From: JARRQB01 sp965368585 | Lineage (GTDB): Bacteria > Pseudomonadota > Gammaproteobacteria > Chromatiales > Chromatiaceae | Reading direction: 5' to 3' | NCBI GenBank assembly: GCA_965368585.1 | Contig: CBDUNM010000073.1 | Coordinates: forward strand, 1-23,565 | DNA length: 23,565 nt | Shown here: piece after piece, positions 1-7,792 of the stretch | Position numbering within the stretch: the stretch's first letter is position 1 | How the letters are laid out: each line of letters begins with the position of its first letter | Notes under the pieces: model-generated | The model's database searches: none | What the model saw: the letters and a program-made list of their open reading frames with translations, nothing else | What the model was told of the DNA's origin: nothing | Translations under genes and position numbers: made by a program

Positions 1-1
1 A

Positions 2-175
2 AACCGTGTGCTCAAGGATCAACTCGAAGGACAGCGGCTTCGGTTTACTGACGAACAGCGGATACGATTGGCCGTGAAGGCCAAGGCCGCGTTGAGGTCT
101 GGACGCGCCGTGGACCGGTCGCGTATTTCGTATTTTTGTGCGACTCAAGACACGTACCGTGCACATTGTCAATGA
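2..175 (+). pseudogene. Truncated integrase-type transposase fragment
   Basis: An open frame enters from the left edge in frame 2 and runs to a TGA at 173-175. Its first ~35 residues (ENR-like 'NRVLKDQLEGQRLRFTDEQ' followed by 'RIRLAVKAKA') resemble the N-terminal region of integrase-core transposases of the IS3/IS481 type, where the phrase 'ENRVL(K/R)EQLGGRRLRFTDEQRRRLA' is common. After about base 105 the similarity stops and there is no room for the DDE catalytic core, so this is a broken remnant. The true start lies outside the window. Family assignment is from memory of the motif only. Confidence 0.5.
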
Positions 176-267
176 TCAACTCAATGGAGCCATTCCGAGA
201 TCGGTTTATTGGAGCCACCTCAGGATCGCCCTATTGAGGCCACCTGATGATCGGCCTAATGGAGCCA
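174..267 (+). repeat. Four 19-bp direct repeats, 25-bp period (IS end)
   Basis: Four copies of a 19-bp unit (consensus GATCggccTAtTGGAGCCA) start at 174, 199, 224 and 249, an exact 25-bp period, with 6-bp variable spacers. They lie directly upstream of the istA-like stub at 350. Several short repeats at each end are a known property of IS21-family elements, where they bind the transposase, so this is read as the left end of such an element. The repeat spacing is seen directly; the IS21 interpretation is inference from the neighbouring gene. Confidence 0.6.
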
Positions 268-349
268 CCCGGCACCGGTTTTACCTTCGAACTGACCTAA
301 TCGCCTCCCGTATCGTGACCGCACTTTTTTAGTGTGGAGAGAACACGGG

Positions 350-571
350 ATGGCCAAACGGAGGTTCGAGATGTATCACTATCGACAAGCCCTGGTGCGC
401 ATGCGCCTGGGGGATTCGGATCGACAGATCGCTCAATCGGGGCTGATGGGCCGGCGCGTTGCCGCGACCGTCAGAGGTGAAGCCGCGGCGCGCGGCTGGT
501 TAAGTAAACTACACTTCGCCACGTTTGCGCAGACGCTGCGCCACACCAGCTGCCGCTTACCTTGGCGTTAA
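350..571 (+). pseudogene. istA: IS21-family IstA transposase, 5' stub
   Basis: ATG at 350 with a purine-rich stretch (GGAGAGAA) upstream. The first ~50 residues (MAKRRFEMYHYRQALVRMRL, then GDSDRQIAQSGLMGRR and an ARGWL turn) match the N-terminal helix-turn-helix region of a group of IS21 IstA proteins. After the 'RGWL' near base 500 the similarity ends and the frame terminates at 571. A full IstA is roughly 400-500 residues, so the catalytic core and the partner istB are missing. The break point falls at GGTTAAGT, followed by DNA of a different character. It is an inactive left-end remnant; family identity rests on motif memory. Confidence 0.55.
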
Positions 572-885
572 ATGCCGGTAATCAGGAAATCGATCGCTGC
601 GACGATGTCGTCTCTAAGGTGCTCCAACGATTCAGCCGGAGCAAGCAATGCGGATACTGGCACGTTAGTCATTTGGTGGGTTAATAGGACGAAGTCTTCG
701 TCATTCACCTTCATTGGCGGGCAAAGGTTACCTATGTTCGAATCACTTAGGTACTTGAAAGGGGTAAGGGGAATAACAAGCCGAGTGTTCAGAGAATCAA
801 GAAGCGGATTTTGAACGTCCACGAAATAGGGGTAAGTGTCTTTCGAGTCCTGGTTTCGGTTCTCGTAGAGAATAAATTGGCCCAT
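568..885 (-). CDS. ccdB: CcdB-type gyrase-targeting toxin
   Basis: A 105-residue protein beginning MGQFILYENRN and ending in DFLITGI, the length and layout of CcdB toxins, which poison DNA gyrase (the family's C-terminal W-G-I tail is matched loosely by I-T-G-I). Internal phrases such as the YPYFVDVQNPLLD beta-strand region and 'TRLVIPLTP' are typical. The ATG (883-885) overlaps the antitoxin stop by one base (TAATG), the usual translational coupling of antitoxin-toxin pairs. The stop codon lies within a GTTAAAT sequence (567-573) that looks like an integron recombination core. AT content is higher than in the carboxysome genes, which suggests acquired DNA. Whether the toxin is active cannot be told from sequence. 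Confidence 0.85.
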   Translation of the reverse strand: MGQFILYENRNQDSKDTYPYFVDVQNPLLDSLNTRLVIPLTPFKYLSDSNIGNLCPPMKVNDEDFVLLTHQMTNVPVSALLAPAESLEHLRDDIVAAIDFLITGI

Positions 886-1130
886 TAAATGGTCCTGTAA
901 GCGTCTGCGAATAACCCCCTTTCTTCAGCGAGGCGGTTCGAAGCATCAATGGCTTCTCGGTTCTTTTTAAGCCATTGAGCGCGTTCCGCTTTTCGTACTT
1001 CGTCAGCGAGGGCGTTTTCCAAGGTCGCTGAAAGGTTAAGTTTCAAGTTTTTTGCTTTTGCCAGTAAGTCACTGTTAATACTTAGATTTGTTGGTTTTTT
1101 TGGTGCAAACTGATCGTAGACATGTGTCAT
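885..1130 (-). CDS. ccdA: CcdA-type antitoxin
   Basis: Starting at the ATG at 1130 gives 81 residues. The body KPTNLSINSDLLAKAKNLKL, then NLSATLENAL, is the ribbon-helix-helix DNA-binding domain of CcdA. The tail with WLKKNREAIDASN and GLFADAYR is the flexible part that wraps the toxin. CcdA neutralises CcdB and represses the operon with it. Upstream in-frame starts at 1139 and 1151 exist, but the start at 1130 matches the family N-terminus (MTHVYDQFAPKKPTN). The gene is first in a two-gene operon with ccdB on the minus strand, running toward the IS remnant. Chromosomal ccdAB pairs are commonly carried on integron cassettes and other islands. Confidence 0.85.
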   Translation of the reverse strand: MTHVYDQFAPKKPTNLSINSDLLAKAKNLKLNLSATLENALADEVRKAERAQWLKKNREAIDASNRLAEERGLFADAYRTI

Positions 1131-1204
1131 AGAAAGCATCCCGTTGCGCAACGTATATGCGCATACATGATGCGCATTAGATTGAGCCTAAGGCATTGCA
1201 TCGC

Positions 1205-1262
1205 ACTTAACAAGACCTTCCAGCGGACGCGCCGCTTCGCGCCACTGAAGGCAACGTTAGCC
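1205..1262 (+). other. Integron attC-like recombination site
   Basis: The segment opens with ACTTAAC (matching RYYYAAC) at 1205-1211 and closes with GTTAGCC at 1256-1262 (GTTRRRY except for one position). Between them the sequence folds back on itself: CCTTC 1216-1220 pairs with GAAGG 1247-1251, AG 1222-1223 pairs with CT 1245-1246 leaving C1221 unpaired, and GG 1225-1226 pairs with CC 1242-1243. An imperfect palindrome with extrahelical bases between two core sites is the hallmark of attC. The asymmetric halves ('TAACAAG..TTCCAGCGGAC' and 'CTGAAGGCAACGTTAG') fit plus-strand orientation. No integrase gene is in the window. Confidence 0.55.
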
Positions 1263-1337
1263 GCTTGGGAAGACTCTCGCCGTGCGGTCGGCGGTTACGT
1301 ATATCTGACGTTTGGAAAGAAAGGGATTGCCGTGTGC

Positions 1338-1427
1338 TTGCCGATCAATGTGACAACGTGGAACACACCGGCCTGGGCCAAGGCCTTGATCCTGCTGGCG
1401 GTTCATCCCCGCAGGCGCGGGGAACAC
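1338..1427 (-). CRISPR. Relic type I-E CRISPR unit (one intact, one degenerate repeat)
   Basis: Bases 1399-1427 are a 29-bp sequence, CGGTTCATCCCC at the left and GCGGGGAACAC at the right, with a CCCCGC/GCGGGG dyad. On the minus strand this reads GTGTTCCCCGCG...GGGATGAACCG, the type I-E repeat form. A partner lies exactly 61 bp away (29 + 32) at 1338-1366; it keeps the GGAACAC end and about 14 of 29 positions, leaving a 32-bp spacer at 1367-1398. On the minus strand the degenerate copy is distal, where terminal repeats usually decay. No repeat follows at 1460, and no cas gene is present, so the array is a remnant or solo unit. Confidence 0.6.
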
Positions 1428-2250
1428 GCAATTCACGGAGCAGGCACCTTGGATCAGTCTCAGTAACCTGCCAGAATGAGAGACCCTTTGCTGTTTGGCT
1501 CGCGTCTATACATTTTAGATAAAATAGGCCATGCGCCAGTCGTCCTTGGAAATGCTCCAGTGCGTAGGAGGGAGCTTCGGAAACGTGGCACTGGCGAAAC
1601 TAATCCAAGAAGACGCGTTCGACATGCAACTGCCTGTCAGCGGATTGGATATCGCCACGTCGGCTATCGTGCGTGGTGGCATGGCCACCTTCGCATCAAA
1701 CTCCGAAGAATGATTATGACGCTTTCGTCTCATGCATTCTTTGCAACGATTTTCGCCCAGCAAGAACGATCGGGCTTATCTGATTTTAGTTGCCGTTCAG
1801 GTTGCGAGGTAGACCGCACCGAACCAACCGCGTTTTGATTGCTCGACACACAATCCATAGATAGATAGCTATAGATTTTATCTAAATTATCGAACACCTT
1901 TCCTCTGGCGAACCCGTAGAATCCGGCGTTAGCCCAGCGGGGGTTGAAGCTCACAGCGCACAAGACATGTTGAGTGCTCGACGTCGATTGGCCACCCGCG
2001 TTTTGAAAGCGGGAGCCGGCTCTCACGTAGGGAAGGACTGCAACCGAACAACATTACAAAAGGTGATTGACCAGTTGGCTGACGAACCAAGCATACTTGG
2101 GAAGGCTGAAAAAAGCGCATTTATGCAGCCTGTACCTCGTAGCGCCGGGATGGATTCAAAGGGAGAGTTGCCGATTGACGTGCAGTTACACCCTAGACGG
2201 GGCGTCGTTCCCAACCACCACGGCAGATTGCAGGGTGCAGCATAAACATC
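1428..2250. other. Non-coding or uncertain stretch left of the dab operon
   Basis: No convincing gene is seen in these 820 bases. Two small plus-strand frames could be real: 1531-1713 (60 aa, described separately) and 1967-2245 (92 aa, arginine-rich start, no clear ribosome site, ending 5 bases before dabB). Both lack recognisable domains. An AT-rich patch at 1857-1890 holds the dyad TAGAT-TTT-ATCTA (1872-1884). A 12-bp inverted repeat, TTTAGATAAAAT (1514-1525) and ATTTTATCTAAA (1875-1886), brackets part of the stretch. GTTAGCC at 1928 repeats the core sequence found at the attC-like site. The dab promoter should lie here, but no strong -35/-10 pair was identified. Confidence 0.4.
1531..1713 (+). 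CDS. Possible small protein of unknown function
   Basis: ATG to TGA, 60 residues (begins MRQSSLEMLQCVGGSFGNVA, ends FASNSEE). Codon composition looks ordinary for coding DNA in this GC range and the peptide is not low-complexity, but there is no recognisable domain, no clear ribosome binding site, and competing frames exist on both strands. It lies in the mosaic border between the CRISPR relic and dabB. It may be a cassette gene or chance. Not recognised. Confidence 0.22.
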   Translation: MRQSSLEMLQCVGGSFGNVALAKLIQEDAFDMQLPVSGLDIATSAIVRGGMATFASNSEE

Positions 2251-3930
2251 ATGAATGAGCTTGTTTTACTCCTGCCTTCTCTTCCACTCGCATCGGCATT
2301 GCTGACCCACCTGCTGAGTCGGCAACTGGGCCGAAAAGTGTCGCGCATCAGTGTTGCTGGTGGCACCTTGTCTTTCCTGGCAGCGGTCATCCTGCTGGGC
2401 TCGGTGTATTCAGGACGAGAAGTCTCGCTTCTAACGACGAGCGGCTCATGGGGCAGCCTGTTATTCGACCCGCTCAGCGTTCTGATGGGTTTGTTGATTG
2501 CCGGTATCAGCCTGTTGGTACGGATTTACTCGATCCGTTACATGGCCGAAGAAGCAGGTTATGGCCGCTTTTTCGTATTACTGGACCTGATGACCGCCGC
2601 ACTGCTGATCATGGTGGCGGCAGGCGATCTGATCACACTGCTGATTTCCTGGCATCTGATCGGCGTCCTGCTCTATTTTTTGCTGGGGCAGGACACGCGC
2701 AGTAAAACCGCCTACCGCTATGGCTTCTGGACCTTCATCACATACCGCTTCGGCGACCTGCCGTTGCTCCTGGCCGCTGCCGTGCTTTTTCACACCTTCC
2801 AGACCTGGTCACTGCCCGAGATTTTCGCTGCGATTGCGGACAATCCGGACACGAAAACCTTTTTTGACCTCCCTGTGTCTGAAGTCGTGGGTTATCTGAT
2901 CGCCTTGTCGGCCTTCGCCCGTTCGGCGCAGTTTCTGCTGCACACCTGGCTCCCCTACACCATGGACGGCCCCACGCCGGTATCGGCGCTCATGCATGCC
3001 GGCATCGTCAACGCGGGTGGCTTTCTGATCAACCGATTCGCACCGGTATTCGCTTACACCGACAATGTCCTGCACTGGGTGTTCATCGTCGGGCTGTTCA
3101 CCGCTGTAATCGGCTCGGCGCTGATGCTTAGCCAGCACGACATCAAGAAATCGCTCGGCTACTCCACCATGGGTCAGATGGGTTTTATGATCATGGAGTG
3201 CGGTGTCGGCGCATTCTCGCTGGCGATATTTCATCTGATCGCGCATGGATTGTTCAAAGGGACTCTGTTCCTGAGCGCCGGTGGTATTATCGGCGAAGCA
3301 CGGCATGACGACGGCGTACCGAAAGACGAACTCTACACCTTCATCGTCGAACGACGACCGGCGCGCAACCGCCAGCCCTGGCTGTTAATGGCCGTGATTA
3401 CCCTGGCCATTCCGGTTGCGGTTCTCCTGATCTCGCACCTGATGGTCGCACCCAACCTGTTCCAGAAGCAGGGCGCCATCATTCTGCTGTTCTTTGGTTG
3501 GGTCACCGGCGCGCAGTTGCTGTTCGCCACCTACCATATGCGCTCGGAGAACCCGTGGCGGCTTATTACGCTGATCGTGATTTCCTTCACCGTTGTGGTG
3601 ATAGGTTATACGCTCATCAGTCATGCGTTCGATGTCTTTCTCTACCCGGACCCGGATTTCGGCACCCGCTTGTACGCGGCCGCCGGCATCGACTTCAGCT
3701 GGTTTGTGATTCTCGTGGTATTTGCAAGCGCAGTGATCGTACTCGGCTGGTTGCGCGTCTTTTACAACGAGCGCAACCGACGCAGTAGTTGGCAGTATGT
3801 AAGCCACTGGTGGCGCAACTTCTACGCCCTCGTCTGGCGCGAATTCCATATTCTCGATATCTACACCGGATTGACGAGGGGCCTGCTCGCCGCATCCGCC
3901 CGAATCAATGTCTGGCTGAGGTGGGGCTAA
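2251..3930 (+). CDS. dabB: DAB inorganic-carbon pump, membrane subunit DabB
   Basis: A 559-residue polytopic membrane protein of the NuoL/MrpA proton-conducting family. Together with DabA it forms the DAB complex that accumulates inorganic carbon as bicarbonate, driven by an ion gradient, in the inner membrane. The signature SAQFLLHTWLPYTMDGPTPV, then SALMHA (225-250), matches the NuoL TM7-TM8 loop. H249 corresponds to NuoL His254 and K336 (HGLFKGTLFLSAG) to Lys342. The TM5 glutamate of NuoL is His here (SWHLIG, H135) and the TM7 lysine is Arg (R224). It is first in a four-gene operon; its TAA overlaps the next ATG by one base. It is assigned dabB rather than a complex I subunit because dabA follows and other nuo genes are absent. 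Confidence 0.92.
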   Translation: MNELVLLLPSLPLASALLTHLLSRQLGRKVSRISVAGGTLSFLAAVILLGSVYSGREVSLLTTSGSWGSLLFDPLSVLMGLLIAGISLLVRIYSIRYMAEEAGYGRFFVLLDLMTAALLIMVAAGDLITLLISWHLIGVLLYFLLGQDTRSKTAYRYGFWTFITYRFGDLPLLLAAAVLFHTFQTWSLPEIFAAIADNPDTKTFFDLPVSEVVGYLIALSAFARSAQFLLHTWLPYTMDGPTPVSALMHAGIVNAGGFLINRFAPVFAYTDNVLHWVFIVGLFTAVIGSALMLSQHDIKKSLGYSTMGQMGFMIMECGVGAFSLAIFHLIAHGLFKGTLFLSAGGIIGEARHDDGVPKDELYTFIVERRPARNRQPWLLMAVITLAIPVAVLLISHLMVAPNLFQKQGAIILLFFGWVTGAQLLFATYHMRSENPWRLITLIVISFTVVVIGYTLISHAFDVFLYPDPDFGTRLYAAAGIDFSWFVILVVFASAVIVLGWLRVFYNERNRRSSWQYVSHWWRNFYALVWREFHILDIYTGLTRGLLAASARINVWLRWG

Positions 3931-4679
3931 TGTCAGTGCTCGGTCTGGTACTGGTGGGCGTGTTTCTGCCGCTCTTTCCATTCAGCATCGCGTTCAATGC
4001 CCTGCTCGAACGCTTGACGAATCCGCTGCAGCGATCGGTGCTGTTGCTGGTGTGGCCGCAAATCGGTGTGCTGGCGGTATCGGCGAACGCGAGCGCAATT
4101 CCGTCCTGGTTCGTCACTTGGGCATTGCTGAGTTCGCTGCTCTATGCGTTCCGACTGTTGACGATGCGCGAAATGGGGCGCTGGGTGGGCTTTCTCGCGA
4201 CTTCCGCCTGGGCGCTGCTGTGGCTGGCGGCGTACGCCGGCATACCCGCTGCGCAGCTGTGGATCTTCGCCGCGGCATTCGCTATACCGCTGATTTTCCT
4301 GACCTTGCTGGCGCAGACGCTGGAGCGTCAGTTTGGCGCCGCCTATATCGGACTCTACGGCGGACTGGCGCGGCGCATGCCGCGCTTTGCCGGGGTGCTG
4401 GTGATCAGTGTGCTGGCGGCAACCGCCACACCGCTGTTTCCCGCGTTCTTCGCCATGCTGCACACCCTGTTCGTTTCGCAGCCGGTACCCGCTGTTGCGC
4501 TGGCCGCGGTATGGCTGATCTGGAGCTGGGCGAGTGCGCGATTGCTGCAGGGGCTGATCGTCGGGCCGGCCGAACCGAGCCCCGGGGAGGACCTCAGTGT
4601 CCCGACGACCTGGAGTTTCGCCGCCGGCCTGACCCTATTGATTGTCGCCGGTCTCATTCTAACCGGGAGTCGCTTATGA
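3930..4679 (+). CDS. NuoM-like membrane protein between dabB and dabA
   Basis: A 249-residue hydrophobic protein with about seven or eight predicted membrane segments (roughly 1-28, 35-60, 63-85, 92-115, 119-145, 165-200, 203-225, 228-247). The phrase GGLARRMPRFAGVLVISVLA followed by ATPLFPAFFAMLH resembles the C-terminal third of NuoM/MrpD antiporter subunits (GGLAKRMP..AL..LASLGLPG..GF). The channel half carrying the key Glu and Lys is not present, so it looks like a half-antiporter. It starts in a TAATG overlap with dabB and ends in an ATGA overlap with dabA, so it is translated with both and is probably part of the pump. Function is inferred; I do not know an established name. Confidence 0.8.
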   Translation: MSVLGLVLVGVFLPLFPFSIAFNALLERLTNPLQRSVLLLVWPQIGVLAVSANASAIPSWFVTWALLSSLLYAFRLLTMREMGRWVGFLATSAWALLWLAAYAGIPAAQLWIFAAAFAIPLIFLTLLAQTLERQFGAAYIGLYGGLARRMPRFAGVLVISVLAATATPLFPAFFAMLHTLFVSQPVPAVALAAVWLIWSWASARLLQGLIVGPAEPSPGEDLSVPTTWSFAAGLTLLIVAGLILTGSRL

Positions 4680-7600
4680 GTATCCCGCTCGGCTTGCGCC
4701 TGAAGATACGTGCGATGATCCATGTCGCGGCCGAACCGATCCCGTTCTTTTGGCCGATGCGCACATTCATCCACCACAATCCGCTGCACGGTCTGGAACA
4801 CCTGCCCTTTCATCAGGCGGCGCAACAGGGCGCGGAACTGTTCCATGGCCGGGCCTTCCTGCCACGCCGAATCTACAAGGGCTACCTTGATGAAGGTATT
4901 GTGGACCGAGGGTCGCTTGCGGCAGCGGTCGCGCACTTCCTGGAAGCGCGCGAGGACCTCGCGGACGTTGATCTACGATATTGGCTGACGGTCCTGTTGA
5001 CCGAAATTGACGAGACAGTCAGCCGGCGAAACACCCTGGCCGGAATCAGCGATATCCATGCGTTCCTGCACGGTCGCGAACCAAACAGCGCTTCAACCGT
5101 GTCCGAAAAAACGCAGCAGTATTTGCATGCCGAACTGCTCGCTGACCGCCCCATCTACGAGGCGGTGGACGCCTTGTACGGGACCGATATCGGGGTCGAG
5201 CTCGATGAGCTGATGATCAAGAGCTGCCTGGATTTCTTCGACGAAGGCCAGTCGGTCTGGGATATGCCCGGTCGCGAGCATGGCCTGTTCGACGCCTGGC
5301 GCGAAGTGGCCAATCGTAACGTGCCCTTCTACCTTTACGGCCTGCACGTCAGCCGTATTCTGGAGCAGGACGAAAGGCCGGAGGGGATCATCGCCTACGT
5401 CATGGCGCAGTTCGGGGTACCGGAGGACCATTGGATCACCTACTTCACCCGCGAACTGGCACGCCTGCATGGCTGGGCCGGATTCGTGAAGTGGCGATCC
5501 AGCGCCAAGCGATATTACTGGAGCGAACGTTTTCCCGCAGATTTGGTGGAATTCGTTGCCATCCGCCTGGCAATGGCCCTTGCGCTGCTGCGCAAGGACG
5601 GTCGTAAGGGCCACCCCTGGACAATCGAGACCATTGCCGCAGCGATCGACGACCGTACCGCGGAGACCTATCTCCGCCATGAACTACACACCGGACAAGT
5701 GCTGCCGGCAATGGCGCACAAGGTCGACCAGGCACTGTTACGCGGCCAGGACGCGTTGATCCACGAAGTTTATGACGAATATCTGGTAGGTAAAACCAGA
5801 GACGAGGCGCAGGCACAGGTCCGCCGCCTGGTCGCCCTGGCGGAGGTGGCCGGTGCAAAAGACGCGTTGCTGCAGTTGGACGCACAACAACTGGACCAAT
5901 TGTTGGACACCATTGCTGCATTCGAGCACCAAGAGGGTATGGTCTGGCTTGAGGCGATGGAAGCGCAGGCGATGACGCGCCTGCTGCGTGACCTTGATAC
6001 CTCACCGATACCAGCCCGTGAAAAACGCCCGTTTGCACAGGCTTTGTTCTGTATCGACACCCGCTCAGAACGTATCCGCCGCCATCTGGAGGATGTCGGC
6101 GATTACCAGACCTTTGGGATTGCGGGTTTTTTCGGGGTGCCGGTCAGCTTCATGGAATTGGGCAAGGGCAGCGAGACGCATCTGTGTCCGGTGATACTCA
6201 CACCCAAAAACCTAGTACCCGAGATCACCGCCGCGACCCGTCAGGATGACGCTGCCGTCACGGCCCTGGAAAAGGCAATGCACGAGTTGAAAGAGTCGGT
6301 GCTGACGCCTTTTGTCACTGTCGAGGCCATAGGGCTGCTGTTTGGCTTCGACATGATCGGCAAGACCGTGGCGCCCAAGACCTACAACCGCTGGCGCAAA
6401 CGACTACACCCCAGCAAGCCCTTCAGTCGGCTGTTGCTGGACAAGCTGAGCCGGGAACAGGCCGACTCCATCGTTCGCGCCGTGCAGCGGACGGTCATCG
6501 TCAAGGCATTGGAGCAGGAATTCGAGCTTTCCCCCGAACGTGTTACGGATGACATAATTCGCTCGTTACGCGAATCCGCGCTCGGTCACCAGCCCACGCC
6601 GTCGAATTGCGCAAACGCGTTAGGCCTGAATGCCGAGCAGACGAAAGCCTTTATCGAGCGATTGCGCTCTGCCTACCGCATCAACGATGCGTTTGCCCAT
6701 TCGCAACTCGAACGCCTGGGTCGGATCGGATTCACGGTTGACGAGCAGTTCAAATACGTCTTCCAGGCGCTGAGCTCGATTGGCCTGACCGAGCAGTTTT
6801 CCCGCTTCGTCCTGCTCGTCGGCCACGGCAGTTCATCGGAAAACAATCCGTACGAATCGGCCCTGGACTGCGGTGCCTGCGGCGGTAACCGTGGTATCGT
6901 CAGTGCCAAGGTGCTGGCTCAGATGGCGAACAAACGCCAGGTCAGACGCAGACTGCACGCCCAGGGTATCGACATCCCTGACGACACCTGGTTCCTCCCT
7001 GCCTTCCATGACACGACCACCGATGAAATCCGGCTGCACAATCTTGAGCTGATACCCCCGTCTCACCTGGTCTATATCGATCGTTTGCGCAACGGCCTGA
7101 CAGCCGCCTCACGGCTTTGCGCCGCCGAGCGCGTGCCCACCCTCGAAATCGGTGAGGCAAGGAAATTCGAACCGGCAGCCGCCTTCAATCGCGCCCGACG
7201 CAATGCGATGGACTGGTCCCAGGTGCGCCCCGAATGGGGTCTCTCGCAAAACCTTTATTTCGTGATCGGCCGCCGCCACCTCACCGAACAGACCGCGTTG
7301 AACGGTCGGGCATTCCTGCACTCATACGACTACCGCATCGATCCTAAGCGTCGGTTGCTGGAAAACATCCTCACCGGACCGTTGGTGGTGGGACAATGGA
7401 TTAATATGGAGCACTACTTCTCCACCGTTGACAATGAAAGTTTCGGCAGCGGAAGCAAAGTCAATCACAATGTCGCCGGTCGGTTCGCCGTAATGACCGG
7501 CAACCTCAGCGATCTCCGTACCGGCCTGCCGTCACAAACGGTGCTAAAAGATGGCCAACCCTACCACCAGCCCTTGCGCCTGATCACTGTCATCGAGGCG

Positions 7601-7792
7601 CCCTTTGATCATGCCCTGAAGGCGGTCGATGGGGTCGTCGCGGTACAGAACCTGGTGCGAAACGCCTGGATACGACTGTTGATCGTCGACCCGGAGTCCG
7701 GTGAAGTGTCTGTATACGACGACGGCGAATGGCAGAAGCGAGCTCTGCACGCCGACCTAACCGCTACCGCGCAGGAGTCCGTCCCGCTATGA
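4676..7792 (+). CDS. dabA: DAB inorganic-carbon pump, carbonic-anhydrase-like subunit DabA
   Basis: A 1038-residue DUF2309 protein, cytoplasmic and membrane-associated through DabB. DabA resembles beta-carbonic anhydrases and is thought to hydrate CO2 vectorially to bicarbonate. The zinc-site pattern is visible: C459 and D461 in ALFCIDTRSERIRRH, and H717 and C732 in VGHGSSSENNPYESALDCG. The spacings (2 and 15) equal those of the characterised zinc ligands and aspartate of Halothiobacillus DabA2. The N-terminus (FFWPMRTFIHHNPLHGLE) is typical. A longer open frame exists upstream, but the ATG at 4676 overlaps the preceding stop (ATGA) and gives the family N-terminus. The protein is of the long DabA class. 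It ends in an ATGA overlap with the PII-like gene. Confidence 0.95.
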   Translation: MSIPLGLRLKIRAMIHVAAEPIPFFWPMRTFIHHNPLHGLEHLPFHQAAQQGAELFHGRAFLPRRIYKGYLDEGIVDRGSLAAAVAHFLEAREDLADVDLRYWLTVLLTEIDETVSRRNTLAGISDIHAFLHGREPNSASTVSEKTQQYLHAELLADRPIYEAVDALYGTDIGVELDELMIKSCLDFFDEGQSVWDMPGREHGLFDAWREVANRNVPFYLYGLHVSRILEQDERPEGIIAYVMAQFGVPEDHWITYFTRELARLHGWAGFVKWRSSAKRYYWSERFPADLVEFVAIRLAMALALLRKDGRKGHPWTIETIAAAIDDRTAETYLRHELHTGQVLPAMAHKVDQALLRGQDALIHEVYDEYLVGKTRDEAQAQVRRLVALAEVAGAKDALLQLDAQQLDQLLDTIAAFEHQEGMVWLEAMEAQAMTRLLRDLDTSPIPAREKRPFAQALFCIDTRSERIRRHLEDVGDYQTFGIAGFFGVPVSFMELGKGSETHLCPVILTPKNLVPEITAATRQDDAAVTALEKAMHELKESVLTPFVTVEAIGLLFGFDMIGKTVAPKTYNRWRKRLHPSKPFSRLLLDKLSREQADSIVRAVQRTVIVKALEQEFELSPERVTDDIIRSLRESALGHQPTPSNCANALGLNAEQTKAFIERLRSAYRINDAFAHSQLERLGRIGFTVDEQFKYVFQALSSIGLTEQFSRFVLLVGHGSSSENNPYESALDCGACGGNRGIVSAKVLAQMANKRQVRRRLHAQGIDIPDDTWFLPAFHDTTTDEIRLHNLELIPPSHLVYIDRLRNGLTAASRLCAAERVPTLEIGEARKFEPAAAFNRARRNAMDWSQVRPEWGLSQNLYFVIGRRHLTEQTALNGRAFLHSYDYRIDPKRRLLENILTGPLVVGQWINMEHYFSTVDNESFGSGSKVNHNVAGRFAVMTGNLSDLRTGLPSQTVLKDGQPYHQPLRLITVIEAPFDHALKAVDGVVAVQNLVRNAWIRLLIVDPESGEVSVYDDGEWQKRALHADLTATAQESVPL

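Noticed and set aside
497..573. A second complete attC left of ccdB
   Set aside because: Only the right half resembles attC; the left half does not pair with it, so only a GTTAAAT core is noted.
1514..1886. 12-bp inverted repeat as ends of a small transposable element
   Set aside because: The repeats are AT-rich, no target duplication is visible, and the interior has no transposase-related feature.
2809..3981. Long antisense frames across dabB (165 and 198 aa)
   Set aside because: They are rich in Arg, His and Gln, lack family resemblance, and mirror a well-conserved membrane protein on the other strand.
4052..4675. The dabA frame stays open about 620 bases upstream of the chosen start
   Set aside because: That stretch codes for the NuoM-like protein in another frame; the ATG at 4676 has the conserved DabA N-terminus and the ATGA coupling.
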